A program made the translations under genes and the position numbers. This document shows positions 33,804 through 41,729 of a stretch of 64,000 bases of DNA, piece after piece. Source of the DNA: Streptomyces longisporoflavus (GTDB taxonomy: Bacteria > Actinomycetota > Actinomycetes > Streptomycetales > Streptomycetaceae); NCBI RefSeq assembly GCF_014649775.1, contig NZ_BMTR01000002.1, positions 310,001 to 374,000 of the forward strand, in the 5' to 3' direction. Position 1 is the first letter of the stretch, and every line of letters begins with the position of its first letter. The notes beneath the pieces are model-generated. The model saw nothing but the letters and a program-made list of their open reading frames with translations, had not been told where the DNA came from and did not search any database.

Positions 33804-35030
33804 ATGAACACCCGGACGAACACCCGGCCGGACCCCCGATCCGCCACCGGGCCCGGCACCCGGCTGAGCACCGAAGACATCGTCCGCAGATTCGTCGAGT
33901 ACTTCGAGGAGCGGGGCCACCGCCGGATCACCGGCTCGACGCTGCTGCCGCCGCCCGGTGACCCGGTGCTCTTCACCACCTCGGGCATGCACCCGCTCAC
34001 CCCGTACCTGGAAGGACAGCCGCATCCGCTCGGCAGGCGTCTGGTCAATGTGCAGCGCTGTCTGCGCACCACGGACCTGGAAGAGGTCGGCGACTCCACC
34101 CATCTGACCGTCTTCCGGATGCTCGGCACCTGGTCGCTCGGCGACTACGAGGGGCCGCAGAGCCTCGACTGGGGTTATGGCCTGCTCACCGAGGGGTTCG
34201 GTATCGACCCCGGTCTGCTGCACGCCACCGTCTTCGGCGGCGACGAACGGATCGGGCCCGACACCGCTTCCCTGGAGCTGTGGCAGGAGCGCGGTCTGCC
34301 GGTGGAACTGACCGTCGAGGACAACTGGTGGTCCAGCGGACCGACCGGCCCCTGCGGCCCCGACTCCGAGATCTTCCTGTGGACCGGCGACACCCCGCCT
34401 CAGTCGACGCCCACCGGCGACGACCGCTGGGTGGAGGTCTGGAATCACGTGATGATGCGCCACCGGCGGCTCGACGACGGCTCCCTCGTGCCGCTCCCCC
34501 AGCGCAACATCGACACCGGGCTCGGCTTGGAGCGGCTGGCCTCATCGCTTCAAGGGGGGCGGTCGGTCTACGACGGCGATTTCTTCGCCCCGTGGCTTCG
34601 GCTCGTGCCGGGACTGTGGCCGCTGGACGAGCCGTCGCTGCGGCTGGTCTGCGACCACCTCCGCTCGGCCATGGTCGTGATCGGCGACGGCGTACGCCCG
34701 GCCAACACCGGCCGCGGCTACGTGCTGCGCCGTCTCGTACGGCGGCTGCTCACCGTGCTGTGGCGCGACGACTCCTCGCGCGAACTCCTGGATCTGCCGG
34801 ACGAGTTGGTGCGGCACACCTTGGTCCACTTCCGCCAGGACATGGATCCGGACGAAGTGCGCCGGATCCTGCTCGGCGAGGAGCGGCGGTTCAGGCAGCT
34901 CCTCGAGCGGGGCCGGCAGGTTCTGGCCCGGCCCCGATTCCGGGGCCCGCTGGACGAGGAGGACTTCCACTACCTCCACGACACCCACGGCCTGCCGCGC
35001 GACCTGGTACTGAGTTTGCGTCAGGAGTGA
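33804..35030 (+). CDS. Alanyl-tRNA synthetase catalytic-core homologue (no editing or C-Ala domain)
   Basis: 408 aa, less than half of normal AlaRS (about 880 aa). The class II aminoacylation core is present: VEYFEERGHRRITGSTLLPP, FTTSGMHPLTPYLEGQ, NWWSSGPTGPCGPDSEIFLW, VWNHVMMRH and motif 3 NIDTGLGLERLA. The tRNA-recognition part has NTGRGYVLRRLVRR. The hallmark FEMLGNFSFGDY reads FRMLGTWSLGDY (residues 104-115), with Glu to Arg and Asn to Thr changes. The protein ends just after the helical tRNA-binding domain, so editing and C-Ala domains are absent. AAGGAGA precedes the ATG. It heads a lysine/pipecolate catabolic operon; it may activate another amino acid or act as a sensor. Confidence 0.85.
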   Translation: MNTRTNTRPDPRSATGPGTRLSTEDIVRRFVEYFEERGHRRITGSTLLPPPGDPVLFTTSGMHPLTPYLEGQPHPLGRRLVNVQRCLRTTDLEEVGDSTHLTVFRMLGTWSLGDYEGPQSLDWGYGLLTEGFGIDPGLLHATVFGGDERIGPDTASLELWQERGLPVELTVEDNWWSSGPTGPCGPDSEIFLWTGDTPPQSTPTGDDRWVEVWNHVMMRHRRLDDGSLVPLPQRNIDTGLGLERLASSLQGGRSVYDGDFFAPWLRLVPGLWPLDEPSLRLVCDHLRSAMVVIGDGVRPANTGRGYVLRRLVRRLLTVLWRDDSSRELLDLPDELVRHTLVHFRQDMDPDEVRRILLGEERRFRQLLERGRQVLARPRFRGPLDEEDFHYLHDTHGLPRDLVLSLRQE

Positions 35031-35041
35031 CGGGAGGCGCG

Positions 35042-35092
35042 ATGGCCCCCTGGAAGCCGCGGTCGGGTTGCGTCACGATGACGGGCAGCTAG
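35042..35092 (+). CDS. Candidate 16-aa small ORF with strong ribosome-binding site
   Basis: GGGAGG at 35032-35037 is 4-5 nt before an ATG that opens MAPWKPRSGCVTMTGS and a TAG stop. It begins 11 bp after the AlaRS-like stop and is followed by a 14-bp stem-loop (35129-35167) before the next gene. The arrangement resembles a second leader peptide with attenuator. Expression is unproven. Confidence 0.35.
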   Translation: MAPWKPRSGCVTMTGS

Positions 35093-35128
35093 CTGATCAG
35101 CGTCCCGTGGACGACGGCCCCCGCCGCA

Positions 35129-35167
35129 CCCGTGAACCGACGCGTCGCGGGCTCGTCGGTTCACGGG
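35129..35167 (+). terminator. 14-bp perfect hairpin before the FAD oxidase gene
   Basis: CCCGTGAACCGACG (35129-35142) and CGTCGGTTCACGGG (35154-35167) form a perfect stem with an 11-nt loop. There is no T-tract. It lies 28 bp upstream of the GTG of the FAD oxidase, so it may act as an intra-operon terminator/attenuator or an mRNA-processing/stability element. Confidence 0.65.
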
Positions 35168-35194
35168 CGCCGGCCCCTGGAAGGGAGCGGCTCC

Positions 35195-36388
35195 GTGACC
35201 TCCTCATCGCGTCCGACCAGCGCCACCGCCTTCCGCGCCGTCCCGCCGACCGCCGACGTCGTGATCGTCGGCGGAGGCGTGATGGGCGCCTCCATCGCCT
35301 TCCACCTCGCCGAGGCCGGAGTACGTGACATCGTCGTCGTCGAACGCGGCGAACTCGCCTGCGGCAGCTCCGGCAAACCGATCGGCGGCGTGCGCGCCCA
35401 CTTCTCCGATCCGCTCAACATCGAGCTCGGCAGCCGCAGTCTGCGTGCCTTCCGGGATTTCCCGCGCCGACCCGGCGCCGACATCCGGCTGGACACCGTG
35501 GGCTATCTCTTCCTGCTCACCGAGGAGCGGCAGGAAGCGCAGTTCGCCGAGAGCGTGCGGCTCCAGAACAGCATGGGCGTGCCCAGCCGCATGATCGACG
35601 CCGGCGAGGCCCGGCGCCTCTGCCCGTATCTGAGCACCGACGGCCTGCTTGCCGCCGTCCACTCCCCCACCGACGGGCACGCGCGCCCCGGCCTGGTCGT
35701 ACACGGGTACGCCGACGCGGCCGAACGGGCGGGCACTCGCTTCGCCACCCACACCCGCGTCACCGGCATGGACACCACCGGCGATCGCGTCAGCGCCGTG
35801 CACACCGACCGCGGCACCATCGCATGCTCCGCCGTGATCTGCGCGGCGGGCGCCTGGTCCGCTCAGATCGGCGCCATGGCCGGACTCAGTCTCCCCGTCC
35901 GGCCCGTGCGGCGCCAACTCGCCTTCACCGAACGCCTTTCGCCACCGGCACCGCGCATCCCCTTCACCATCGACTTCACCTCGTCGGCGTACTTCCACAA
36001 CAGCGACGACGGGCTGCTGTTCGGCCTCGCCGACCCGGACCAGCCCGACGGTTTCGACACCACGTGGACCCCGGAGTGGCTCGCCCTGTTCCGCGACGTC
36101 GTACGCCGCCGCGCCCCGGCCCTCGCCCGGATGCCGACCGCCGACGGCTGGGCGGGTCTTTACGAGGTCACGCCCGACCACAACGCGCTGATCGGCCGCT
36201 CCGGCGAACTGCCCGGCTTCCTGTATGCCACCGGTTTCTCGGGTCATGGCTTCCTCCAGGCCCCCGCCGTCGGCGAGATCGTGCGCGACCTGTACCTGGA
36301 GCGCGAACCGTGCCTCGACATCGCCCCGATGAGCGCCGACCGCTTTCTGAGCGGGTCCGCGACCCGTCCCGAGGCTCATGTCGTATGA
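35195..36388 (+). CDS. FAD-dependent amine oxidase (DAO family), AmaA-like
   Basis: 397 aa, GTG start with AAGGGA upstream. The N-terminal Rossmann motif is DVVIVGGGVMGASIAFHLAE, followed by VVERGELACGSSGKPIGGVR (FAD contact, as in sarcosine-oxidase-beta/GlyOx-like DAO proteins). The C-terminal FAD region is GFLYATGFSGHGFLQAPAVG. Length and fold match pipecolate or N-methyl amino acid oxidases. The next genes encode 2-oxoadipate hydroxylase-decarboxylase and an aldehyde dehydrogenase, so oxidation of L-pipecolate to piperideine-6-carboxylate is the best guess. Glycine, sarcosine or proline derivatives remain possible. Confidence 0.8.
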   Translation: MTSSSRPTSATAFRAVPPTADVVIVGGGVMGASIAFHLAEAGVRDIVVVERGELACGSSGKPIGGVRAHFSDPLNIELGSRSLRAFRDFPRRPGADIRLDTVGYLFLLTEERQEAQFAESVRLQNSMGVPSRMIDAGEARRLCPYLSTDGLLAAVHSPTDGHARPGLVVHGYADAAERAGTRFATHTRVTGMDTTGDRVSAVHTDRGTIACSAVICAAGAWSAQIGAMAGLSLPVRPVRRQLAFTERLSPPAPRIPFTIDFTSSAYFHNSDDGLLFGLADPDQPDGFDTTWTPEWLALFRDVVRRRAPALARMPTADGWAGLYEVTPDHNALIGRSGELPGFLYATGFSGHGFLQAPAVGEIVRDLYLEREPCLDIAPMSADRFLSGSATRPEAHVV

Positions 36389-36450
36389 CCGCGCCCCGGT
36401 CCCGACAGCTTCCCCGTCCCGACTCCCACCGTCCGAAAGGCGGACCTTTC

Positions 36451-37848
36451 ATGATCAGCCAGTGGCAGCTGCGGGCCGCCTTCGCCGTACGGCTCTCGGA
36501 GATGTACGGGCGGGAGGTCCCCGCCTACACCACGCTCGTGGACGTCACACACCAGGTCAACGAGGACACCCTGCGCGCGCGGGGCGCCGACGCCGAGCGG
36601 CTCGGCTCGATCGGCCGCGTCACCGCGGAACGGCACGGCGCCATCCGCGTGGGCACCCCCGCCGAACTGCGCGACGTCGCCCGGATCTTCGGTGCGCTCG
36701 GCATGCGTCCGGTCGGCTTCTACGATCTGCGGGAGGCGGCCTCAAGCGCCGTACCCGTCGTGTCGACGGCGTTCCGCCCGGTGGACCCCGGTGAACTGGC
36801 GCGCAACCCCTTCCGTGTCTTCACCTCGCTGCTCACGCCCGCCGACCCGCGCTTCTTCGACGCGGAAATCCGCTCCCGCCTGGAGGCCTTCCTCGCCGAC
36901 CGCGAGCTGTTCCCGCCGGAGCTGCTCCACCTGGCCGACCGGGCCGAGGCCGAACGTGAACTGACCGAAGCCCGGGCCATGCGCTTCCTCCATCTCGCCG
37001 TACGGGCCTTCGAGTTGTCCGCCGAACCGATCGACCAGGCGTGGTACGAGGAGCTGCAGAGGGTCTCCGCGGTCGCCGCGGACATCGGCGGTGTCCGCTC
37101 CACCCACATCAACCACCTCACCCCGCGGGTCCTCGACATCGACGAGCTGTACCGGCGGATGACCGACCGCGGCATCGAGATGATCGACACCATTCAGGGA
37201 CCGCCCGGCTGGCAGGGCCCCGACCTGCTGCTGCGCCAGACGTCTTTCCGGGCCCTTGCCGAACCGCGCGCCCAGCGCCGCCCGGACGGCAGCATCACCC
37301 GCGGTGCCCTGCGGGTGCGGTTCGGCGAGGTCGAGGCCCGCGGCATCGCCCTCACCCCCGCGGGCCGCGCACTCTACGACCGCCTGCTCACCCTCGTCGA
37401 CGACGAGGCGGCCCGGCACCCCGCCGCCGACCGCACCGAACTGGCCCGCACGCTGTGGGCCACGCACGTCCCCGCCACCGAACGCGAGCTCGCCGCACGG
37501 GACCTGGCCTACTTCACCTATCACGCCGCACCCGAACGCCCCCTCGACGGGACGCGGCCCCCGGCCGCCATCGGCGCACTGGAGAGCGGAGGCTGGGTGC
37601 GGGCCGAACCCGTCGTCTACGAGGACTTCCTGCCGCGCTCCGCCGCTGGCATCTTCCAGTCCAACCTCAGCGGCGAAGGCGCCCGGAACGCCGGGCAGGA
37701 AGGCATCGCGTACGACAGCGACTGGCTCTCCGGCGCCATCAACCGCGAGGTCCTCGACCCCTACGCCCTGTACGAGCGCCAGCAGAGCCGCTCGATCGCC
37801 GCGGTCGGCCGCGAACTGGGGCTCGACCTCGACGGCACGCGCCGCTGA
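36451..37848 (+). CDS. hglS: 2-oxoadipate dioxygenase/decarboxylase (HglS, DUF1338 family)
   Basis: 465 aa, the normal length of the family. HglS is a vicinal-oxygen-chelate Fe(II) enzyme that converts 2-oxoadipate to D-2-hydroxyglutarate in lysine catabolism. Expected metal and substrate residues are seen: His62 and Arg66 in TAERHGAIR, His219/His222 in STHINHLTPR, and Glu293/295 in FGEVEARGIAL. The conserved QTSFRALAEPRAQRRPDGSI segment is just before the Glu. It follows the FAD oxidase by 62 bp and precedes the aldehyde dehydrogenase by 49 bp, supporting a lysine/aminoadipate route. Confidence 0.88.
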   Translation: MISQWQLRAAFAVRLSEMYGREVPAYTTLVDVTHQVNEDTLRARGADAERLGSIGRVTAERHGAIRVGTPAELRDVARIFGALGMRPVGFYDLREAASSAVPVVSTAFRPVDPGELARNPFRVFTSLLTPADPRFFDAEIRSRLEAFLADRELFPPELLHLADRAEAERELTEARAMRFLHLAVRAFELSAEPIDQAWYEELQRVSAVAADIGGVRSTHINHLTPRVLDIDELYRRMTDRGIEMIDTIQGPPGWQGPDLLLRQTSFRALAEPRAQRRPDGSITRGALRVRFGEVEARGIALTPAGRALYDRLLTLVDDEAARHPAADRTELARTLWATHVPATERELAARDLAYFTYHAAPERPLDGTRPPAAIGALESGGWVRAEPVVYEDFLPRSAAGIFQSNLSGEGARNAGQEGIAYDSDWLSGAINREVLDPYALYERQQSRSIAAVGRELGLDLDGTRR

Positions 37849-37897
37849 CTCCACTGACTTCCCGGAACCCGCCCGCAGACCTCACCCAGGGAGCACC

Positions 37898-39430
37898 ATG
37901 ACCGGCACCACCGCGCTGCCCACCACCGACGACCTGCGCACCCGTGTCCGCGCGAGCCTCCGGCGCGTCGGGGCGAGCATCCCGGAAGGCAGCGACTTCC
38001 GGGCGCGTTCGCCCATCACCGGCGAGGACCTGTTCGGCCTTGGCGCGGCCACCGCCGCCGACGCCGAGGATGCCGTCGCCGCCGCCCGCGAGGCCTTCCT
38101 GACCTGGCGCACCACGCCGGCCCCGCGCCGGGGCGAACTGGTGCGCCGCCTCGGCGAGTTGTTGCGCGACCACCAGAGCGACCTGGCCGACCTGATCACC
38201 GTCGAAGCGGGCAAGATCCGCTCGGAGGCGCTGGGCGAGGTCCAGGAGATGATCGACATATGTGACTTCGCGGTGGGTCTCTCGCGCCAGCTCTACGGCC
38301 GCACCATCGCCTCCGAGCGCCCCGGCCACCGTCTCGCCGAGACCTGGCACCCGCTGGGCGTGGTCGGGGTGATCTCCGCGTTCAACTTCCCCGCCGCGGT
38401 GTGGTCGTGGAACACCGCGGTGGCGCTGGCGTGCGGCGACACCGTGGTCTGGAAGCCGTCCGAGCTGACCCCGCTGATCTCGCTGGCCTGCGCGGGGCTC
38501 CTTTCCCGGGCCGCGCGGGACACGGGCGCCCCGCGCGACGTGCACCGGCTTCTGCTCGGCGACCGCACGGTGGGCGAACGACTCGTGGACGATCCCCGGG
38601 TGGCTCTTGTCAGCGCCACCGGCTCCACCCGCATGGGCCGCGAGGTCGGCCCGCGCGTGGCGGCCCGCTTCGGACGCAGCCTGCTCGAACTCGGCGGCAA
38701 CAACGCCGCGGTCGTCGCGCCCTCGGCCGATCCCGATCTCGCGGTGCAGGGCATCGTCTTCGCCGCCGCGGGGACGGCGGGGCAGCGCTGCACCACCCTG
38801 CGCCGCCTGATCGTCCACCGCGACATCGCCGACACTCTCGTCTCGCGCCTCACCGCCGCCTACACCAAGCTCCCCATCGGCGACCCGTTCGACGAGAACA
38901 CCCTGGTCGGCCCGCTCATCTCCGCCGCGGCTCTCGACGGCATGCAGGACGCGCTGGCCCGCGTACAGGCACAGGGCGGCGAGATCCTCGCCGGGGGCGA
39001 CCGGCGCCTGGCGGAGGCGGCGCCGCGGGCCGCGTACGTCGAACCGGCCCTGGTCCGCGTCGGCGAGCAGACCGACGTCGTACGGCGGGAGACCTTCGCC
39101 CCCATCCTCTATGTCCTCACCTACGAGACCCTGGAGGAGGCCATCACGCTGCACAACGACGTCCCGCAGGGGCTTTCCTCCAGCATCTTCACCCGCGACC
39201 AGCAGGAGGCCGAGTTCTTCCTGTCCGCCGAGGGGTCCGACTGCGGCATCGCCAACGTCAACATCGGCACGTCCGGCGCCGAGATCGGCGGGGCGTTCGG
39301 CGGCGAGAAGGAGACCGGCGGCGGGCGCGAGTCGGGGTCCGACGCCTGGCGCGCGTACATGCGCTCCGCCACCAACACCATCAACTACTCGGGGCGCCTC
39401 GCCCTGGCCCAGAACGTCAGCTTCCTCTGA
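37898..39430 (+). CDS. Aldehyde dehydrogenase, aminoadipate-semialdehyde type (AmaB-like)
   Basis: 510 aa, ALDH superfamily, closest in pattern to ALDH7/antiquitin-type proteins. Motifs: AFNFPAAVWSWNTAVALACG and WKPSELTP (NAD region), ELGGNNAAVVAPSAD (general-base Glu), and AGTAGQRCTTLRRL with the catalytic Cys. The N at ELGGNN and the GGEKETGGGRESGSDAW ending are ALDH7-like. The probable reaction is 2-aminoadipate semialdehyde to 2-aminoadipate with NAD+. It is the last gene of the operon. Confidence 0.88.
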   Translation: MTGTTALPTTDDLRTRVRASLRRVGASIPEGSDFRARSPITGEDLFGLGAATAADAEDAVAAAREAFLTWRTTPAPRRGELVRRLGELLRDHQSDLADLITVEAGKIRSEALGEVQEMIDICDFAVGLSRQLYGRTIASERPGHRLAETWHPLGVVGVISAFNFPAAVWSWNTAVALACGDTVVWKPSELTPLISLACAGLLSRAARDTGAPRDVHRLLLGDRTVGERLVDDPRVALVSATGSTRMGREVGPRVAARFGRSLLELGGNNAAVVAPSADPDLAVQGIVFAAAGTAGQRCTTLRRLIVHRDIADTLVSRLTAAYTKLPIGDPFDENTLVGPLISAAALDGMQDALARVQAQGGEILAGGDRRLAEAAPRAAYVEPALVRVGEQTDVVRRETFAPILYVLTYETLEEAITLHNDVPQGLSSSIFTRDQQEAEFFLSAEGSDCGIANVNIGTSGAEIGGAFGGEKETGGGRESGSDAWRAYMRSATNTINYSGRLALAQNVSFL

Positions 39431-39446
39431 CGGTGCGGCGACGTGG

Positions 39447-39932
39447 TCAGCCCGACTTCTCGGCGAGATCGGCGAGGAACCGCGGCACCCGGCCGGCGCC
39501 GAAGTCGTAGAACCGTGCCCACCGCGGCTCGACGGCGATGCGTGCCATCCGGTCGTACAGGGCCCGGCAGTTCCGCTCGAACTCGGCCGCGTACTCGGCG
39601 TCGAAGTTCTTCCGGGCGGCAGCGAGGTACTCCGGAACCACCCCGTCGACGATGGTGAGGTGCACGACGCCGCGCACCGAGAGCGTCTTGGCCGAGCCGG
39701 GGCTGTCGCCGGCGTCGATGGTCAGGGCGACCTCGGGGCGGGCGGAGAGCGCTGTGACCTTGGGCGCCGTGGCCGCGGTGGACATGACGATCTCGTCGCC
39801 GGTCCAGAAGAACCCGATCGGGATGACGCGCGGCAGCCCGTCGGGTCCGTTGTAGGCAAGGCGCGCCATGGACGCCTGTGCCAGCAACTCGTGGGCGTCG
39901 GCCAGCTCCTGTGCGATCTGCTCGGGGTCCAT
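39447..39932 (-). CDS. Pyridoxamine 5'-phosphate oxidase family protein
   Basis: 161 aa. The split-barrel FMN/F420-binding fold is suggested by LLAQASMARLAYNGPDGLPR followed by VIPIGFFWTGDEIVMSTAA, then KVTALSARPEVALTID and a SVRGVVHLTIVDGVVPEYLA strand-helix. Such proteins are reductases or oxidases using F420 or FMN. It converges on the lysine operon with a 16-bp gap. Its upstream region (39933-40226, 294 bp) is shared divergently with the FG-GAP gene. Confidence 0.85.
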   Translation of the reverse strand: MDPEQIAQELADAHELLAQASMARLAYNGPDGLPRVIPIGFFWTGDEIVMSTAATAPKVTALSARPEVALTIDAGDSPGSAKTLSVRGVVHLTIVDGVVPEYLAAARKNFDAEYAAEFERNCRALYDRMARIAVEPRWARFYDFGAGRVPRFLADLAEKSG

Positions 39933-40176
39933 GACGCGTCGTCCTCACCGTCACGCGGCCACCGCTCGCGGCCGCTCTGTCCCCGGGACGGAGACGCCGC
40001 CGCGTTCTCGACACGCGCGGACCGATCGCCGTCTGATCACCCACGGTAAGGGCGTTTCGCCCCGGTGCGCCGCAACCGCGAACTGCGCCGGTCATGAGTC
40101 GTGTTCACCCGGCGGCCACCTTCGCACAACCACTCGTACGCCTCGTGAGTCACACCTCCGGAAGGAAGCCCTTCCT

Positions 40177-40208
40177 GCTCGTTTCCCTTCTCGCTCGTTT
40201 CCCTTCTC
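40177..40208 (+). repeat. Perfect tandem 16-nt duplication in 5' region
   Basis: GCTCGTTTCCCTTCTC is repeated exactly twice in tandem (40177-40192 and 40193-40208), 18 bp before the GTG of the FG-GAP gene. The pyrimidine-rich element may be a recent slippage duplication, within the 5' UTR or promoter. Confidence 0.85.
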
Positions 40209-40226
40209 GACCCCGGGAGTTCCACC

Positions 40227-41666
40227 GTGCGCGCACGTACTCTGGCCGCCATCGCCGCCGTAGCGGCCCTCACCGCCACCGGCCTGACCCTGCCCCTCGC
40301 CGGGAGCGCCGCGGCGGCCTCCACGACCCCGCGCTTCGACTTCAACGGCGACGGATACGCGGACATGGCGGTCGGCATGCCCGATGCCACGGTGGACGGC
40401 AAGGCCAAGGCCGGCTACGTCAGCGTGATCTTCGGCGGCCCGCAGAGCCCGAGCCAGTCCACCGGCGTCATCAGCCAGGCCGAGGCCGGCATACCCGGCA
40501 CGCCCGAGGCGGGCGACCGCTTCGGCTCCTCCGTGGCACCCGTCGACGTGAACGGCGACGGCACCTTCGAACTCGTCGTCGGCGCGAGCGGCGAGTCGCT
40601 CACCTCCGAGCAGCTCAGGGACGAGGGCACCATCACCGTCCTCGACAACTCGGAGTGGAACATCAAGGGCACCACCGTGGCCAGGGGCACGGGCGAGTTC
40701 AGCAGCATCGGCCGCACCATCGCCACGGGCGACTACGACGGCGACGGCGACACCGACCTCGCGTACGGCGAGAGCAGCGAGGAGAGCGGCTCGCTCCGGT
40801 TCCGACCTGGCCCGCTCACCGCCGACCCGGTGACCACCACCACCCTGCGCCACTACAGCATGGGCGGCGGCACCCGCGACCTGGCCACGGGCGACTTCGA
40901 CGGCGACGGCCGGGACGACCTGGCCACCACCTGGAAGGCCATGGAGGACTCCGGCACCTTCATCACGCGCTGGGACGAGCAGGCCGAGCCCGCCCAGTGG
41001 TACGCCGACGGCGACCGCGGCAGCGCGCTCGCCGCCGCCGACTTCGACGGGGACGGCACGGACGACCTCGCGGTCGGCCTCGTACAGCCCAACCCCGAGT
41101 CGGACGGCACGCACTGCGAGGACCGCTACGGCGGCGCGGTGCTCGTGCTGGGCGGCTCGAAGACCGCGCCGTTCGGCACTGAGAACAAGTGCATCACCCA
41201 GTCCAGCCCGGAGGTCGGCGGCACCGCCGAGGGGGACGACGACTTCGGCGCCGCGCTCAGCGCGGGCGACCTGAACGGCGACAGCCACCCCGAGCTGGTG
41301 GTGGGCGTGCCCAGCGAGGACGTCGGCACCGTGAAGGACGCGGGCGGATACGTCACCCTGAACGGCACGGACCAGGGCCTCTACGGCGGTCTGGCCCGCA
41401 GCCAGAGCACCCGGAACATGCCCGGCGCGGCCGAGGCCGGCGACCGCTTCGGCGCCCGGGTGGCCGTCGGCGACTACAACCGCGACGGCCTGGGGGACAC
41501 CGCGGTGAGCGCGCCCGGGGAGAACGCGGGTGAGCCCAGGTCCGGTGGCGTCTGGTTCGCGCCGGGCAGCACCGAGGAGACGTACCCGGTGGGCAAGTCG
41601 CTGACCCCGTTCGGCTTCGCGCTGCCCAACGGCGCCATCGCGTACGGCGAAGTGCTGGAGTCGTAG
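40227..41666 (+). CDS. Secreted FG-GAP repeat (integrin-alpha-like) protein
   Basis: 479 aa from GTG 40227. The signal peptide is AIAAVAALTATGLTLPLAGS with an Ala-rich cleavage region. The mature protein opens FDFNGDGYADMAVGMPDAT and carries about seven FG-GAP units with Ca-binding DxNxDxxxD loops (DVNGDGTFELVVGA, DYDGDGDTDLAYGE, DFDGDGRDDLATT, DLNGDSHPELVVG, DYNRDGLGDTAVSA), predicting a seven-bladed beta-propeller. No anchor or enzyme motif is present. A paralogue follows 63 bp downstream. Confidence 0.9.
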   Translation: MRARTLAAIAAVAALTATGLTLPLAGSAAAASTTPRFDFNGDGYADMAVGMPDATVDGKAKAGYVSVIFGGPQSPSQSTGVISQAEAGIPGTPEAGDRFGSSVAPVDVNGDGTFELVVGASGESLTSEQLRDEGTITVLDNSEWNIKGTTVARGTGEFSSIGRTIATGDYDGDGDTDLAYGESSEESGSLRFRPGPLTADPVTTTTLRHYSMGGGTRDLATGDFDGDGRDDLATTWKAMEDSGTFITRWDEQAEPAQWYADGDRGSALAAADFDGDGTDDLAVGLVQPNPESDGTHCEDRYGGAVLVLGGSKTAPFGTENKCITQSSPEVGGTAEGDDDFGAALSAGDLNGDSHPELVVGVPSEDVGTVKDAGGYVTLNGTDQGLYGGLARSQSTRNMPGAAEAGDRFGARVAVGDYNRDGLGDTAVSAPGENAGEPRSGGVWFAPGSTEETYPVGKSLTPFGFALPNGAIAYGEVLES

Positions 41667-41729
41667 GCACCCGCCTGCCCGGCAGTACGCGAACTCACTT
41701 TCCCGCAAGCTTCGTGATGTGGAGTACCA

